Assembly (NCBI GenBank): GCA_022712835.1
Contig: JAFLJU010000061.1
Span: 1 to 16,049, forward strand
DNA from: Desulfobacteraceae bacterium
GTDB lineage: Bacteria; Desulfobacterota; Desulfobacteria; Desulfobacterales; Desulfobacteraceae
Direction: 5' to 3'
Length of the DNA stretch: 16,049 nt
Shown here: in pieces, positions 1 to 5,974 of the stretch
Position numbering within the stretch: the stretch's first letter is position 1
Layout: the number at the start of each line of letters is the position of its first letter
Notes under the pieces: generated by a model
Told to the model about the DNA's origin: nothing
What the model saw: the letters and a program-made list of their open reading frames with translations, nothing else
Database searches by the model: none
Translations under genes and position numbers: made by a program

Positions 1-353
1 CCCGGACTTTCAAATACCATTATTTTGGTCACCTTAATATGCTCTGTGTTCAAGCGTAGGGATAACTCTTTGTAGATAAGTTTTGATAGGTTTTCCGAAG
101 TGGGATTGATACTTCCAAATTCCATAATCTCGTTGAGATTGGTATGGTCCAGCTTGCTCAATACATCCTTCACCACCCCTTTGACATCCCTAAAATCAAT
201 GCCGATACCCAGTTTGTTGAGCTTTGTGCACTGGATATAGGCTTCAACAATCCAGTTGTGGCCATGGATTCTAGAGCAGTTTCCATCATAGCCCTTTAGG
301 GCGTGGGCTGCTGCAAAATGATCTTTTACATAAATTTCATACACACCTGGCAT
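1..353 (-). CDS. queD: QueD-family 6-carboxytetrahydropterin synthase (3' end outside window)
   Basis: Translating the minus strand from the ATG at 353-351 gives an open frame of 117 codons running off the left edge. It shows the 6-pyruvoyl-tetrahydropterin synthase/QueD fold signatures: HFAAAH (residues 12-17) and HGHNW (about 30-34) provide the zinc-binding histidines. A cysteine four residues before HGH is the usual catalytic Cys. DHTNLNE and PTSENLSKLIY follow further on. QueD converts dihydroneopterin triphosphate to 6-carboxytetrahydropterin in the queuosine/7-deazaguanine pathway in the cytoplasm. The 353 start is preferred because GGGAG lies 5 nt upstream; an in-frame ATG at 365 has no good ribosome site. 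Most of the expected 120-odd residues are present, so only a short C-terminus is missing. It stands alone behind the tRNA terminator. A eukaryotic-type PTPS function is less likely because the active-site spacing is QueD-like. Confidence 0.9.
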   Translation of the reverse strand, partial: MPGVYEIYVKDHFAAAHALKGYDGNCSRIHGHNWIVEAYIQCTKLNKLGIGIDFRDVKGVVKDVLSKLDHTNLNEIMEFGSINPTSENLSKLIYKELSLRLNTEHIKVTKIMVFESP

Positions 354-393
354 AGCATCTCCCATATTATAAAGGGTTCTTTTTATTTGATGA

Positions 394-422
394 AGATTAA
401 CATACTCTTTGGTCTGAGTCAA
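394..422 (-). promoter_or_regulatory. Possible sigma-70 promoter for queD
   Basis: On the minus strand TTGACT (422-417) is followed after 17 nt by TAATCT (399-394), about 40 nt before the queD start. The -35 is good and the -10 is weak. Region 354-490 between queD and the terminator holds no gene that I can see. Confidence 0.3.
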
Positions 423-490
423 AAAAAGTCAAGGTCAGCGTTATTTTTTAAAAAAAAACGATAAAATAAGACTTGGCAAAACGGTCGGGC

Positions 491-522
491 AAAAAAAAAG
501 CCCCTCAAATTGTTTGAGGGGC
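491..522 (-). terminator. Rho-independent terminator after the tRNA gene
   Basis: On the minus strand a perfect 10-bp stem, GCCCCTCAAA pairing with TTTGAGGGGC (500-509 and 513-522, 3-nt loop), is followed directly by nine T residues (499-491). It lies 12 nt past the tRNA 3' end and should end the tRNA transcript, insulating queD. Confidence 0.9.
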
Positions 523-534
523 ATTGTATATTTT

Positions 535-611
535 TGGTAGCGACGCAGAGATTTGAACTCCGGACCCTGCGGATATGAGCCGCATGCTCTGACCAGCTGA
601 GCTACGTCGCC
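535..611 (-). tRNA. tRNA with CAU anticodon, elongator Met type
   Basis: The minus strand folds into a 77-nt cloverleaf. The acceptor stem GGCGACG pairs with CGTCGCT, the D-arm is GCTC/GAGC, the anticodon stem is TGCGG/CCGCA with loop CTCATAT (anticodon CAT), the T-stem encloses TTCAAAT, and the 3' CCA is encoded at 537-535. The first acceptor pair is a G-T wobble. It is not the initiator, because the three consecutive G-C pairs of the initiator anticodon stem and the unpaired 1-72 position are absent. A CAU anticodon also occurs in tRNA-Ile2, where C34 is modified to lysidine. The overall sequence looks more like elongator tRNA-Met, but I cannot exclude Ile2 by eye. Confidence 0.88.
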
Positions 612-624
612 GAAAAACCCAGAA

Positions 625-654
625 AAGATATCATTATTTTCTCGTGCCTGTCAA
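625..654 (-). promoter_or_regulatory. Sigma-70-type promoter for the tRNA gene
   Basis: On the minus strand a consensus TTGACA (654-649) stands 18 nt from TATCTT (630-625, four of six matches). Transcription would start near 618, about 7 nt before the tRNA 5' end. This gives the tRNA its own promoter and terminator. Confidence 0.6.
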
Positions 655-658
655 TCAC

Positions 659-686
659 TATTTTTATTATGCCTATAATAAAAATA
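659..686. repeat. Perfect 12-bp A+T-only inverted repeat
   Basis: TATTTTTATTAT (659-670) and its exact complement ATAATAAAAATA (675-686) flank a GCCT loop. It lies between the stop of the zinc-ribbon gene and the tRNA promoter. It has no G-C pairs in the stem, so it is a poor intrinsic terminator. It could be a weak bidirectional terminator, a protein-binding site or a cruciform-prone spot. Confidence 0.6.
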
Positions 687-704
687 ATGCCCCCTCGGTC
701 TCGA

Positions 705-2450
705 TCATTCAAGCACCTCAACGGTGAAGTTTTCCAGATTATCTGGCAGGTTTGAAAAAACCAGCATAAAGGGCACAACTCCTCCTGGCTTCACATTGAT
801 ATTTGAGTTGTGGACCCCTTCTTTTATGAGCAGCTGCTTGTGGATATCCGAAATATTTCCTGTTTTCAGTATCTCTTCGGAGATACTATTGCCGCAGAAT
901 ATGGTCAGGGTTTGGGCCTTCACTTTCCCCTTTGTGATCAATGTTCCTTTGACCTGAATATGGCTGTAAGGTATGGTTGCCGGATTTGTAATCTGCCCGC
1001 TGATAATGAATAATTCCCCGGCCGTATCATTGGAAATAAATCTACCGTTGACACTTGCCTCATTGGGAACCGGTTTGGGTGACACTTTTTTTGTGGGTTC
1101 CTTTTTAAATAAATTTTCCAGGATGGGTATGTTCACATCTGAAAGATAGGGAATTTTATATCCTAGCATCATGCTGGCAATATAGGCACCTGCCACAAGG
1201 ATAAATATCAGTCCCAACAACATGATGGGACTTGCCATGGCAGATCTTTTGGCTCGTTGTCTGGGCCTTCCCGGCGCCAGTTCTGGGGGAGTCAGTCCTT
1301 CTGTGCTTTCTTCTGTTGTTTCTGGTGCTTTTGTTTCCGGTTTTTTTATCTCAGGGGGCACCGGGTATTGAACCTCTTCTTCGGGCTCAGTGTCCTGATC
1401 CAGAACCTGGTCGTATGAAGAAAAATCATTCCCTGGTTCCTTGGCATCCTCTTCAAATTGGATCTCATTATCGGGAAGGTCCGGTTCTTCTTCGAAATCA
1501 AACTCATCCAGTTCATGGTCAGCAGATTCAAAGGGGTCTTTTTCAAATGGTTCTTCGTCAAGGTCGTTGGGTGCTAATTCCTGATTTGATTCCTGGGGCA
1601 GGGGGTCATTATCTGTTTCCATGGAAAGGTCGGGAAAAGACATGTTCTGGTCGTCTGTGGCATCCAGTTCCAACACTTGGTCCAACTCTTGTTCAGAGCC
1701 GGATTCTTCAAAAACCAGGTCTGCATCTGGATCATCTTCAAAGGAAAGGTCTGCCTCGAATTCATCCTCTGATATTTCGAGTGGTGTTTCGAGTGACATT
1801 TCGGGTGTTATCTCTGGAGTTGTTTCTTCTGTGTCATCTATTTCAAGGGCAAGGGACTCCTGATCCATGCTGTCAAAATCGACGGGTTCTTCCTGGGCTA
1901 TCTCAAGTTCTGGATCGGTAAATTCCATATCTGCATCATCAAAGATGAGGTCATCCTCATCAAATTCCAAACTGCCTTGGGTTTCAAGAGGATCTGTTTC
2001 TTCATCAAAGCTGATTTCAATGCTACTAGCAGGGCTTTCTACAGGAGCGCCCATCTCAAGGCCGGTTTCATCCTCTTCCGGGCTGCCTTCTGTTTCAAAG
2101 TCCAGGTTGTCTAACTCAAAATCAGTTTCATCAAAATCGGACTCTTCAAACGCCAGGTCACTTTTCTCGGCCTCAAAATCATCTGTTTCAAGCCCATCCG
2201 CTTCAAGCCCATCCGTTTCAAACGCATCCACTTCAAGCCCATCTGCTTCAGATCCTTCCGGGATAGTCTCCTCTGGAAGGTCAAATTCGGTTTCTTCTTC
2301 GAAATCAGATGCAATTAGGGGGTCAGGAATCTGGGGAAAGACGGTAAAAACATGTTTGCACAAACTACACCGTACTTTTGAGCCCCCAGGCTTTAGAATG
2401 GATTCATCAAGGTTAAAGCGTGTTGAACACTCTTCGCAGGTAATAATCAT
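705..2450 (-). CDS. Zinc-ribbon/DUF3426 membrane protein with a long acidic linker
   Basis: This 581-residue protein has a recognisable layout but no assigned function. Residues 1-39 form an MJ0042-type zinc ribbon with C5-x2-C8 and C28-x2-C31. Residues of about 45-400 form a highly acidic, low-complexity segment rich in Asp, Glu, Phe and Leu. One hydrophobic helix (about 415-440) follows the basic stretch RPRQRAKRS, so the N-terminus should be cytoplasmic. The C-terminal 125 residues resemble DUF3426 (GELFIISGQITN, PYSHIQVKGTL, PGGVVPFMLVF), a beta-sandwich placed outside the membrane. This ribbon-TM-DUF3426 layout is common in proteobacteria, but the acidic linker is unusually long here. 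The gene begins 18 nt after hpt and is probably the last gene of the dnaJ-hpt unit. The ribbon could bind nucleic acid or a protein partner; that is inference. Confidence 0.88.
   Translation of the reverse strand: MIITCEECSTRFNLDESILKPGGSKVRCSLCKHVFTVFPQIPDPLIASDFEEETEFDLPEETIPEGSEADGLEVDAFETDGLEADGLETDDFEAEKSDLAFEESDFDETDFELDNLDFETEGSPEEDETGLEMGAPVESPASSIEISFDEETDPLETQGSLEFDEDDLIFDDADMEFTDPELEIAQEEPVDFDSMDQESLALEIDDTEETTPEITPEMSLETPLEISEDEFEADLSFEDDPDADLVFEESGSEQELDQVLELDATDDQNMSFPDLSMETDNDPLPQESNQELAPNDLDEEPFEKDPFESADHELDEFDFEEEPDLPDNEIQFEEDAKEPGNDFSSYDQVLDQDTEPEEEVQYPVPPEIKKPETKAPETTEESTEGLTPPELAPGRPRQRAKRSAMASPIMLLGLIFILVAGAYIASMMLGYKIPYLSDVNIPILENLFKKEPTKKVSPKPVPNEASVNGRFISNDTAGELFIISGQITNPATIPYSHIQVKGTLITKGKVKAQTLTIFCGNSISEEILKTGNISDIHKQLLIKEGVHNSNINVKPGGVVPFMLVFSNLPDNLENFTVEVLE
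2172..2261. repeat. 15-bp tandem repeats within the acidic linker coding sequence
   Basis: About six imperfect 15-bp units run head to tail. Four of them (2187-2246) are close copies of TTCAAGCCCATCCGC. On the coding strand they give pentapeptide units of the type D-G-L-E-A/T (residues about 64-93). This is a likely site of length variation by slippage. Confidence 0.8.
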
Positions 2451-2468
2451 TGCGCTTCCCCCTATTTC

Positions 2469-2984
2469 TTACAATTTCAGGTCATAGATTGCAGGCAGAT
2501 TCCTGTATTTTTCATTGTAATCAAGTCCATAACCGACAATGAATCCTTTTTCAAGGGAAAAACAGGCGTAGTTGACGTCAATGCCAACTTTCCGGCGTTC
2601 ATGTTTGTCAATCAGGGAACAGATTTTGATTGATCTGGGATTCAGGAGTCGGATGAACTCCATGATTTTTAACAGGGTATTTCCCGTATCCACGATATCT
2701 TCCACCAGAACAATATCCCTGCCTTCCAGTTCTAAATCCGGCTGCTTGGTAAAGACAATTTGCCCGGTGGATGTGGTCCCGTCGTAGGAGGATGCTCCGA
2801 TCAAATCGATTTCATGGTCAATGGAGATTGCCCTGGTCAGATCTGCCAGGAAAATAAAGGATCCTTTTAATACACCAATTAATACAAGGTCCAGGCCTGT
2901 GTAATCCTCGGCAATCTGTTCGCCGATCTTTTGAACCTTGGCTTTGATTTCTTCTTCGGAAATCAGGGGGATGAATTCTGGCAT
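2469..2984 (-). CDS. hpt: Hypoxanthine phosphoribosyltransferase
   Basis: This cytoplasmic purine-salvage enzyme transfers the phosphoribosyl group of PRPP to hypoxanthine (and usually guanine), giving IMP or GMP. The 171-residue product has the usual length for bacterial Hpt. It shows GVLKGS (37-42), the flexible active-site loop ASSYDGTTSTG (about 64-74), the PRPP-binding motif VLVEDIVDTGNT (92-103) with the acidic pair E95-D96, and the base-binding end FIVGYGLDY (148-156). The start ATG lies 5 nt after the dnaJ stop codon, with AGGA about 10 nt upstream inside the end of dnaJ. This close spacing implies cotranscription and probably translational coupling. All catalytic motifs look intact. 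Confidence 0.96.
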   Translation of the reverse strand: MPEFIPLISEEEIKAKVQKIGEQIAEDYTGLDLVLIGVLKGSFIFLADLTRAISIDHEIDLIGASSYDGTTSTGQIVFTKQPDLELEGRDIVLVEDIVDTGNTLLKIMEFIRLLNPRSIKICSLIDKHERRKVGIDVNYACFSLEKGFIVGYGLDYNEKYRNLPAIYDLKL

Positions 2985-2989
2985 CAGCT

Positions 2990-3904
2990 TTATAATCCTG
3001 TTTGTTCAAGTTTCTTTATAAGGTCTGTCTGCTTTTTGTTTAGCTCTTTTGGCATTATTATATTAATCACAACAAAGAGATCTCCGCAACCATTTCCTTT
3101 CATCTGGGGGATTCCATGGTTGGGAATTCTCATTTTTGATTTGTGATTTGTTCCCAAGGGAAGGGTCAGGTTGATGATCTTGCCAGAAGGGGTGGTTATC
3201 TGGAGTTTGCCTCCGAGAAGGGCCTGGGACAGGGGCACCTCCTGGGTAAGGGAAATATCGTTGCCATCAATGGAAAGTTCTTCCTCTGTAATGGGGCTCG
3301 ATTTTATATACAGATCGCCCGTTGGTCCGCCATTGGTACTTGTCTCTCCTTTTCCCGTCAGTCGGATTTTTTTCCCCTGGGTCAGTCCCTTGGGAATTTT
3401 AACTTCGATGGCTGTGGCAATTCCTCCCTGGCTGATGGTGATGGTTTTTTGGGTGCCATTGATGAGTTCATCAATGGTTAGCGGAAGTTCATATACAAGA
3501 TCCTTGCCCCGAACTGGGGCTTGGCGGCTACCTCAGCCACCACCACTGCTCTGGGCGAAGGGGTTTCCCCCCATGCCAGAGAATCCGCCCCGGGAACCTC
3601 CCCGGCCCCCACCAAAACCAAATTCCTTTAATATATCCCCCATATCAAAGTTTCTGAAAATATCTTCCTGGGAAAACCGCTGCTTGAAATCGGCAGATCC
3701 GTAGGTGTCATACTGGTTCCGCTTTTCAGGGTCACTCAACACCGCATAGGCTTCACTGATTTTTTTAAATTTATCTTCAAGGGCTTTATCTCCCTCGGTT
3801 TTATCGGGATGGTATTTTAATGCCAGTTTCCGGTATGCTTTTTTTATTTCTGCAGGACTTGCTGTTTTGGCGATACCCAGTATGCTGTAATAATCATCTG
3901 CCAT
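2990..3904 (-). CDS. DnaJ/CbpA-type co-chaperone with in-frame UGA (possible selenoprotein)
   Basis: Read with UGA 3535-3533 as a sense codon, this frame gives a 304-residue type II J-protein. The J domain is residues 1-70 with HPD at 32-34. The glycine-rich linker is about 95-126. DnaJ C-terminal domains follow ([17 protein letters not shown], then [17 protein letters not shown] and the end LTLPLGT...[10 protein letters not shown]). The zinc-finger insert of true DnaJ is absent, as in CbpA. J-proteins stimulate Hsp70 ATPase and deliver substrates. The UGA is codon 124, in the context Gly-Gly-Gly-UGA-Gly-Ser-Arg. Both halves are in the same frame, with no other stop over the remaining 180 codons. 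The ATG has GAGGA 8 nt upstream. A conventional gene caller would report a truncated 123-residue J protein (3533-3904). Selenocysteine insertion, a recent nonsense mutation and a base error are the three options; conservation of the downstream frame and the adjacent hairpin favour the first. Confidence 0.8.
3506..3535 (-). promoter_or_regulatory. Candidate bacterial SECIS hairpin after the UGA
   Basis: On the minus strand the UGA (3535-3533) is followed 12 nt later by GCCCC-AGUUC-GGGGC (3520-3506), a perfect 5-bp G+C stem. It can be extended by CC/GG pairs across an AA/AA internal loop. The apical loop starts 17 nt after the UGA and has G as its second base. Both fit the general bacterial SECIS model, which asks for an apical loop about 16-37 nt after UGA and G in the first two loop positions. 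The fit is by eye only. Confidence 0.5.
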
Positions 3905-3954
3905 ATTGTTTTCCTCATATTTTGTATATTCAATTGTTTATGATATTGAGCTAA

Positions 3955-3982
3955 ATAATAAGCGCCAACCCGATCAAGTCAA
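3955..3982 (-). promoter_or_regulatory. Sigma-70 promoter for the dnaJ-hpt-zinc-ribbon unit
   Basis: On the minus strand TTGACT (3982-3977), a 16-nt spacer and TATTAT (3960-3955, five of six matches) lie between the mnmG stop and the dnaJ start. Transcription would begin near 3949, leaving a leader of about 45 nt that contains the GAGGA ribosome site. Confidence 0.6.
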
Positions 3983-3985
3983 GAT

Positions 3986-5869
3986 TCATTGTTTTTTAAG
4001 GAAGGCTGCAATGGCCACCATTAAAACTGAAATAGCCGCGGGTGTGATTCCGTCGGTTCTGGATGCCTGGCCAAGGGAGGCCGGCTGTATAAGAGTCAGC
4101 TTTTCCCTGAGTTCATTGGAAAGGCCATGGGCATTGGTATAGTCAAAATCCGATGGAATTCGGATCTTTTCAAGATCTTTGAATTTTTCGATCTCATTGA
4201 GCTGGCGCTGGATGTATCCTTCATATTTTATTTCGATTTCCACCTGGGTTTGGGCCCGGGCGTCAATGGAAACAGGCGCGGGAGATATTTGTTTTAAAAC
4301 TTCATAATTGAGTTCCGCCCGTTTCAACAATTGTTCAAGCTTTACACCGTTTGAAATGGGAGTGGTATTGTGATCGGCAAGAAAGGCGTTGACCGCATCG
4401 TTCGGCTTGATAATGGTGCGTTTCACCCGGTCAATTTCATTTTGGGCCTGGCGTTTTATTTCCTCACAGAATTCTAGCTGCTCCTTGTCGATCAGCCCAT
4501 AATCATATCCCATCCGGGCAAGTCTCAAATCGGCATTGTCTTCCCTCAATAAAAGGCGGTATTCTGCCCGGGAGGTGAACATGCGATAGGGTTCCTGGGT
4601 TCCCCGGGTAACCAGGTCATCCACCATGACCCCCATATAGGCCTGGGATCTGTCCAGGACAAAGGGGTCTCTTTTCTGGACCCGACAGGCGGCATTGACA
4701 CCTGCCCACAACCCTTGGGCCCCTGCCTCTTCATAGCCGGAAGTCCCGTTGATCTGTCCGGCCAGAAAAAGGCCTGCCATTTTTTTAACTTCCAGGCCCG
4801 GGGTGAGTTCCAACGGGTTGACATAATCGTATTCAATGGCATAGGCTGGCCGCATTATCTGGGCCTGTTCTAACCCCCGTACCGACCTTACTATTTTGTA
4901 CTGGATCTCAAGGGGCATGGAGTTGCCAAGGCCGGAAGCATAGATCTCCTTGGACTCAATTCCTTCATATTCCAGAATCACATGATGGCTGTCCCTGTCC
5001 GGGAATTTAACAATTTTGTCTTCAAAGGAGGGGCAATACCGGGCCGATTTCCCCTTGATTTTTCCGCCATAGAGGGCTGAAAATTTCAGGTTCTGCCGGA
5101 TGATTTCATGGGTGTCAGGGTTGGTCTCCCCCATGAAGCTTGGCAGCATGGGGTTGGTGATTTCTTTTGTGGAAAAGGAAAAGGGTTTGACAATTGTATC
5201 TGCCCCATGGAGGTTGAATTGGGAGAAATCAATGCTGTCTGCATGGAGCCGAGGCGGGGTGCCGGTTTTCATCCGGCCCATGTCAAGGCCAATCTCGGCG
5301 AGGCTTTCGGCCAGTCCTATGGCGGCAAATTCTCCTGCCCGGCCGGCTGAAATCTGGGTGGCGCCGATATGAATCATGCCCCTTAAAAAAGTGCCCGTGG
5401 CAATGATCACGGCAGCTGAGATGTATTCAAATCCGGTTTGGTCAATGATGCCCTTAATCTTATGGCCTTCCATGACAAGGGATTGTACCATGGCCTGTTT
5501 CAGGTCAAGATTCGGGGTTTTTTCAAGTACCGCCTTCATTTGCTGTGAATACATGACCTTGTCGTTCTGGGTCCGGGTGGAATGAACCGCAGGGCCTTTG
5601 CGAGTATTCAGGGTTCGGTATTGGATGGCCGAAAAATCCGATACCTTGGCCATCTGACCTCCCAGGGCATCAATTTCCTTTACCAGCTGCCCCTTTGCCA
5701 TGCCGCCGATGGACGGGCTGCAGGGCATGGCAGCAATTTTGTCCATGTCAATGGTAAGTAAAAGGGTTTGGCATCCCATCCTGGCTGCGGCAAGGGCTGC
5801 CTCACAACCGGCATGACCGGCACCGATCACAATGACATCATAGGTGTTTTTATAAAAATTCATAACCAT
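3986..5869 (-). CDS. mnmG: tRNA wobble-uridine modification enzyme MnmG (GidA)
   Basis: MnmG works with MnmE to install the (carboxymethyl)aminomethyl group at C5 of U34 in several tRNAs, using FAD, NADH and methylene-tetrahydrofolate. The 627-residue product matches the family length (about 630). It shows the FAD-binding motif VIGAGHAGCEAA (about 14-25) and the conserved MPCSPSIGG with C50. Further signatures are DALGG, RTLNTRKGPAV, TGTFLRG, GRMKTGTPPRL and ARYCPSFEDK, whose Cys is the second conserved cysteine. NGTSGYEEAGAQG and the helical C-terminal domain that binds MnmE follow. Two starts are possible, ATG 5869 and ATG 5863; neither has a clear ribosome site. A strong promoter at 5872-5900 would start transcription between them, which favours 5863. 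The gene is divergent from the sensor kinase and 81 nt upstream of dnaJ. Confidence 0.97.
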   Translation of the reverse strand: MVMNFYKNTYDVIVIGAGHAGCEAALAAARMGCQTLLLTIDMDKIAAMPCSPSIGGMAKGQLVKEIDALGGQMAKVSDFSAIQYRTLNTRKGPAVHSTRTQNDKVMYSQQMKAVLEKTPNLDLKQAMVQSLVMEGHKIKGIIDQTGFEYISAAVIIATGTFLRGMIHIGATQISAGRAGEFAAIGLAESLAEIGLDMGRMKTGTPPRLHADSIDFSQFNLHGADTIVKPFSFSTKEITNPMLPSFMGETNPDTHEIIRQNLKFSALYGGKIKGKSARYCPSFEDKIVKFPDRDSHHVILEYEGIESKEIYASGLGNSMPLEIQYKIVRSVRGLEQAQIMRPAYAIEYDYVNPLELTPGLEVKKMAGLFLAGQINGTSGYEEAGAQGLWAGVNAACRVQKRDPFVLDRSQAYMGVMVDDLVTRGTQEPYRMFTSRAEYRLLLREDNADLRLARMGYDYGLIDKEQLEFCEEIKRQAQNEIDRVKRTIIKPNDAVNAFLADHNTTPISNGVKLEQLLKRAELNYEVLKQISPAPVSIDARAQTQVEIEIKYEGYIQRQLNEIEKFKDLEKIRIPSDFDYTNAHGLSNELREKLTLIQPASLGQASRTDGITPAAISVLMVAIAAFLKKQ

Positions 5870-5871
5870 CT

Positions 5872-5900
5872 AATATAGGAGCACTTATGAATTTGGTCAA
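5872..5900 (-). promoter_or_regulatory. Sigma-70 promoter for mnmG
   Basis: On the minus strand TTGACC (5900-5895), a 17-nt spacer and TATATT (5877-5872) each match the consensus at five of six bases. The predicted transcription start, about 5866-5864, falls between the two candidate ATG codons. The mRNA would then have almost no leader. Confidence 0.55.
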
Positions 5901-5939
5901 GATGCGAACAATAATTATATAAGGCAACCCCATGTACTC

Positions 5940-5968
5940 TTGAAACCCGCGGTGTTTTGTTATAAAAT
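5940..5968 (+). promoter_or_regulatory. Sigma-70 promoter for the sensor kinase
   Basis: TTGAAA (5940-5945), a 17-nt spacer and TAAAAT (5963-5968) each match the consensus at five of six bases. The expected transcription start is about 5974-5975, at or next to the GTG start codon, so the message may be leaderless. Confidence 0.45.
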
Positions 5969-5974
5969 AATTGT

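Noticed and set aside
366..371. TATAAT on the minus strand as the queD -10
   Set aside because: It would start transcription at about 359, inside the ribosome site of the chosen start. The TTGACT/TAATCT pair further upstream fits better.
1232..2487. Plus-strand frames 1232-1921 and 1867-2487, the latter very Ser-rich
   Set aside because: They are antisense shadows of the GAA/GAT-rich acidic linker of the zinc-ribbon gene, which has clear N- and C-terminal domains on the minus strand.
3533..3904. A stand-alone 123-residue J-domain protein plus a separate 82-residue gene at 2990-3238
   Set aside because: Both pieces are in the same frame, and the 294 nt between them translate without a stop into the missing DnaJ C-terminal sequence. 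One interrupted or recoded gene explains them better.
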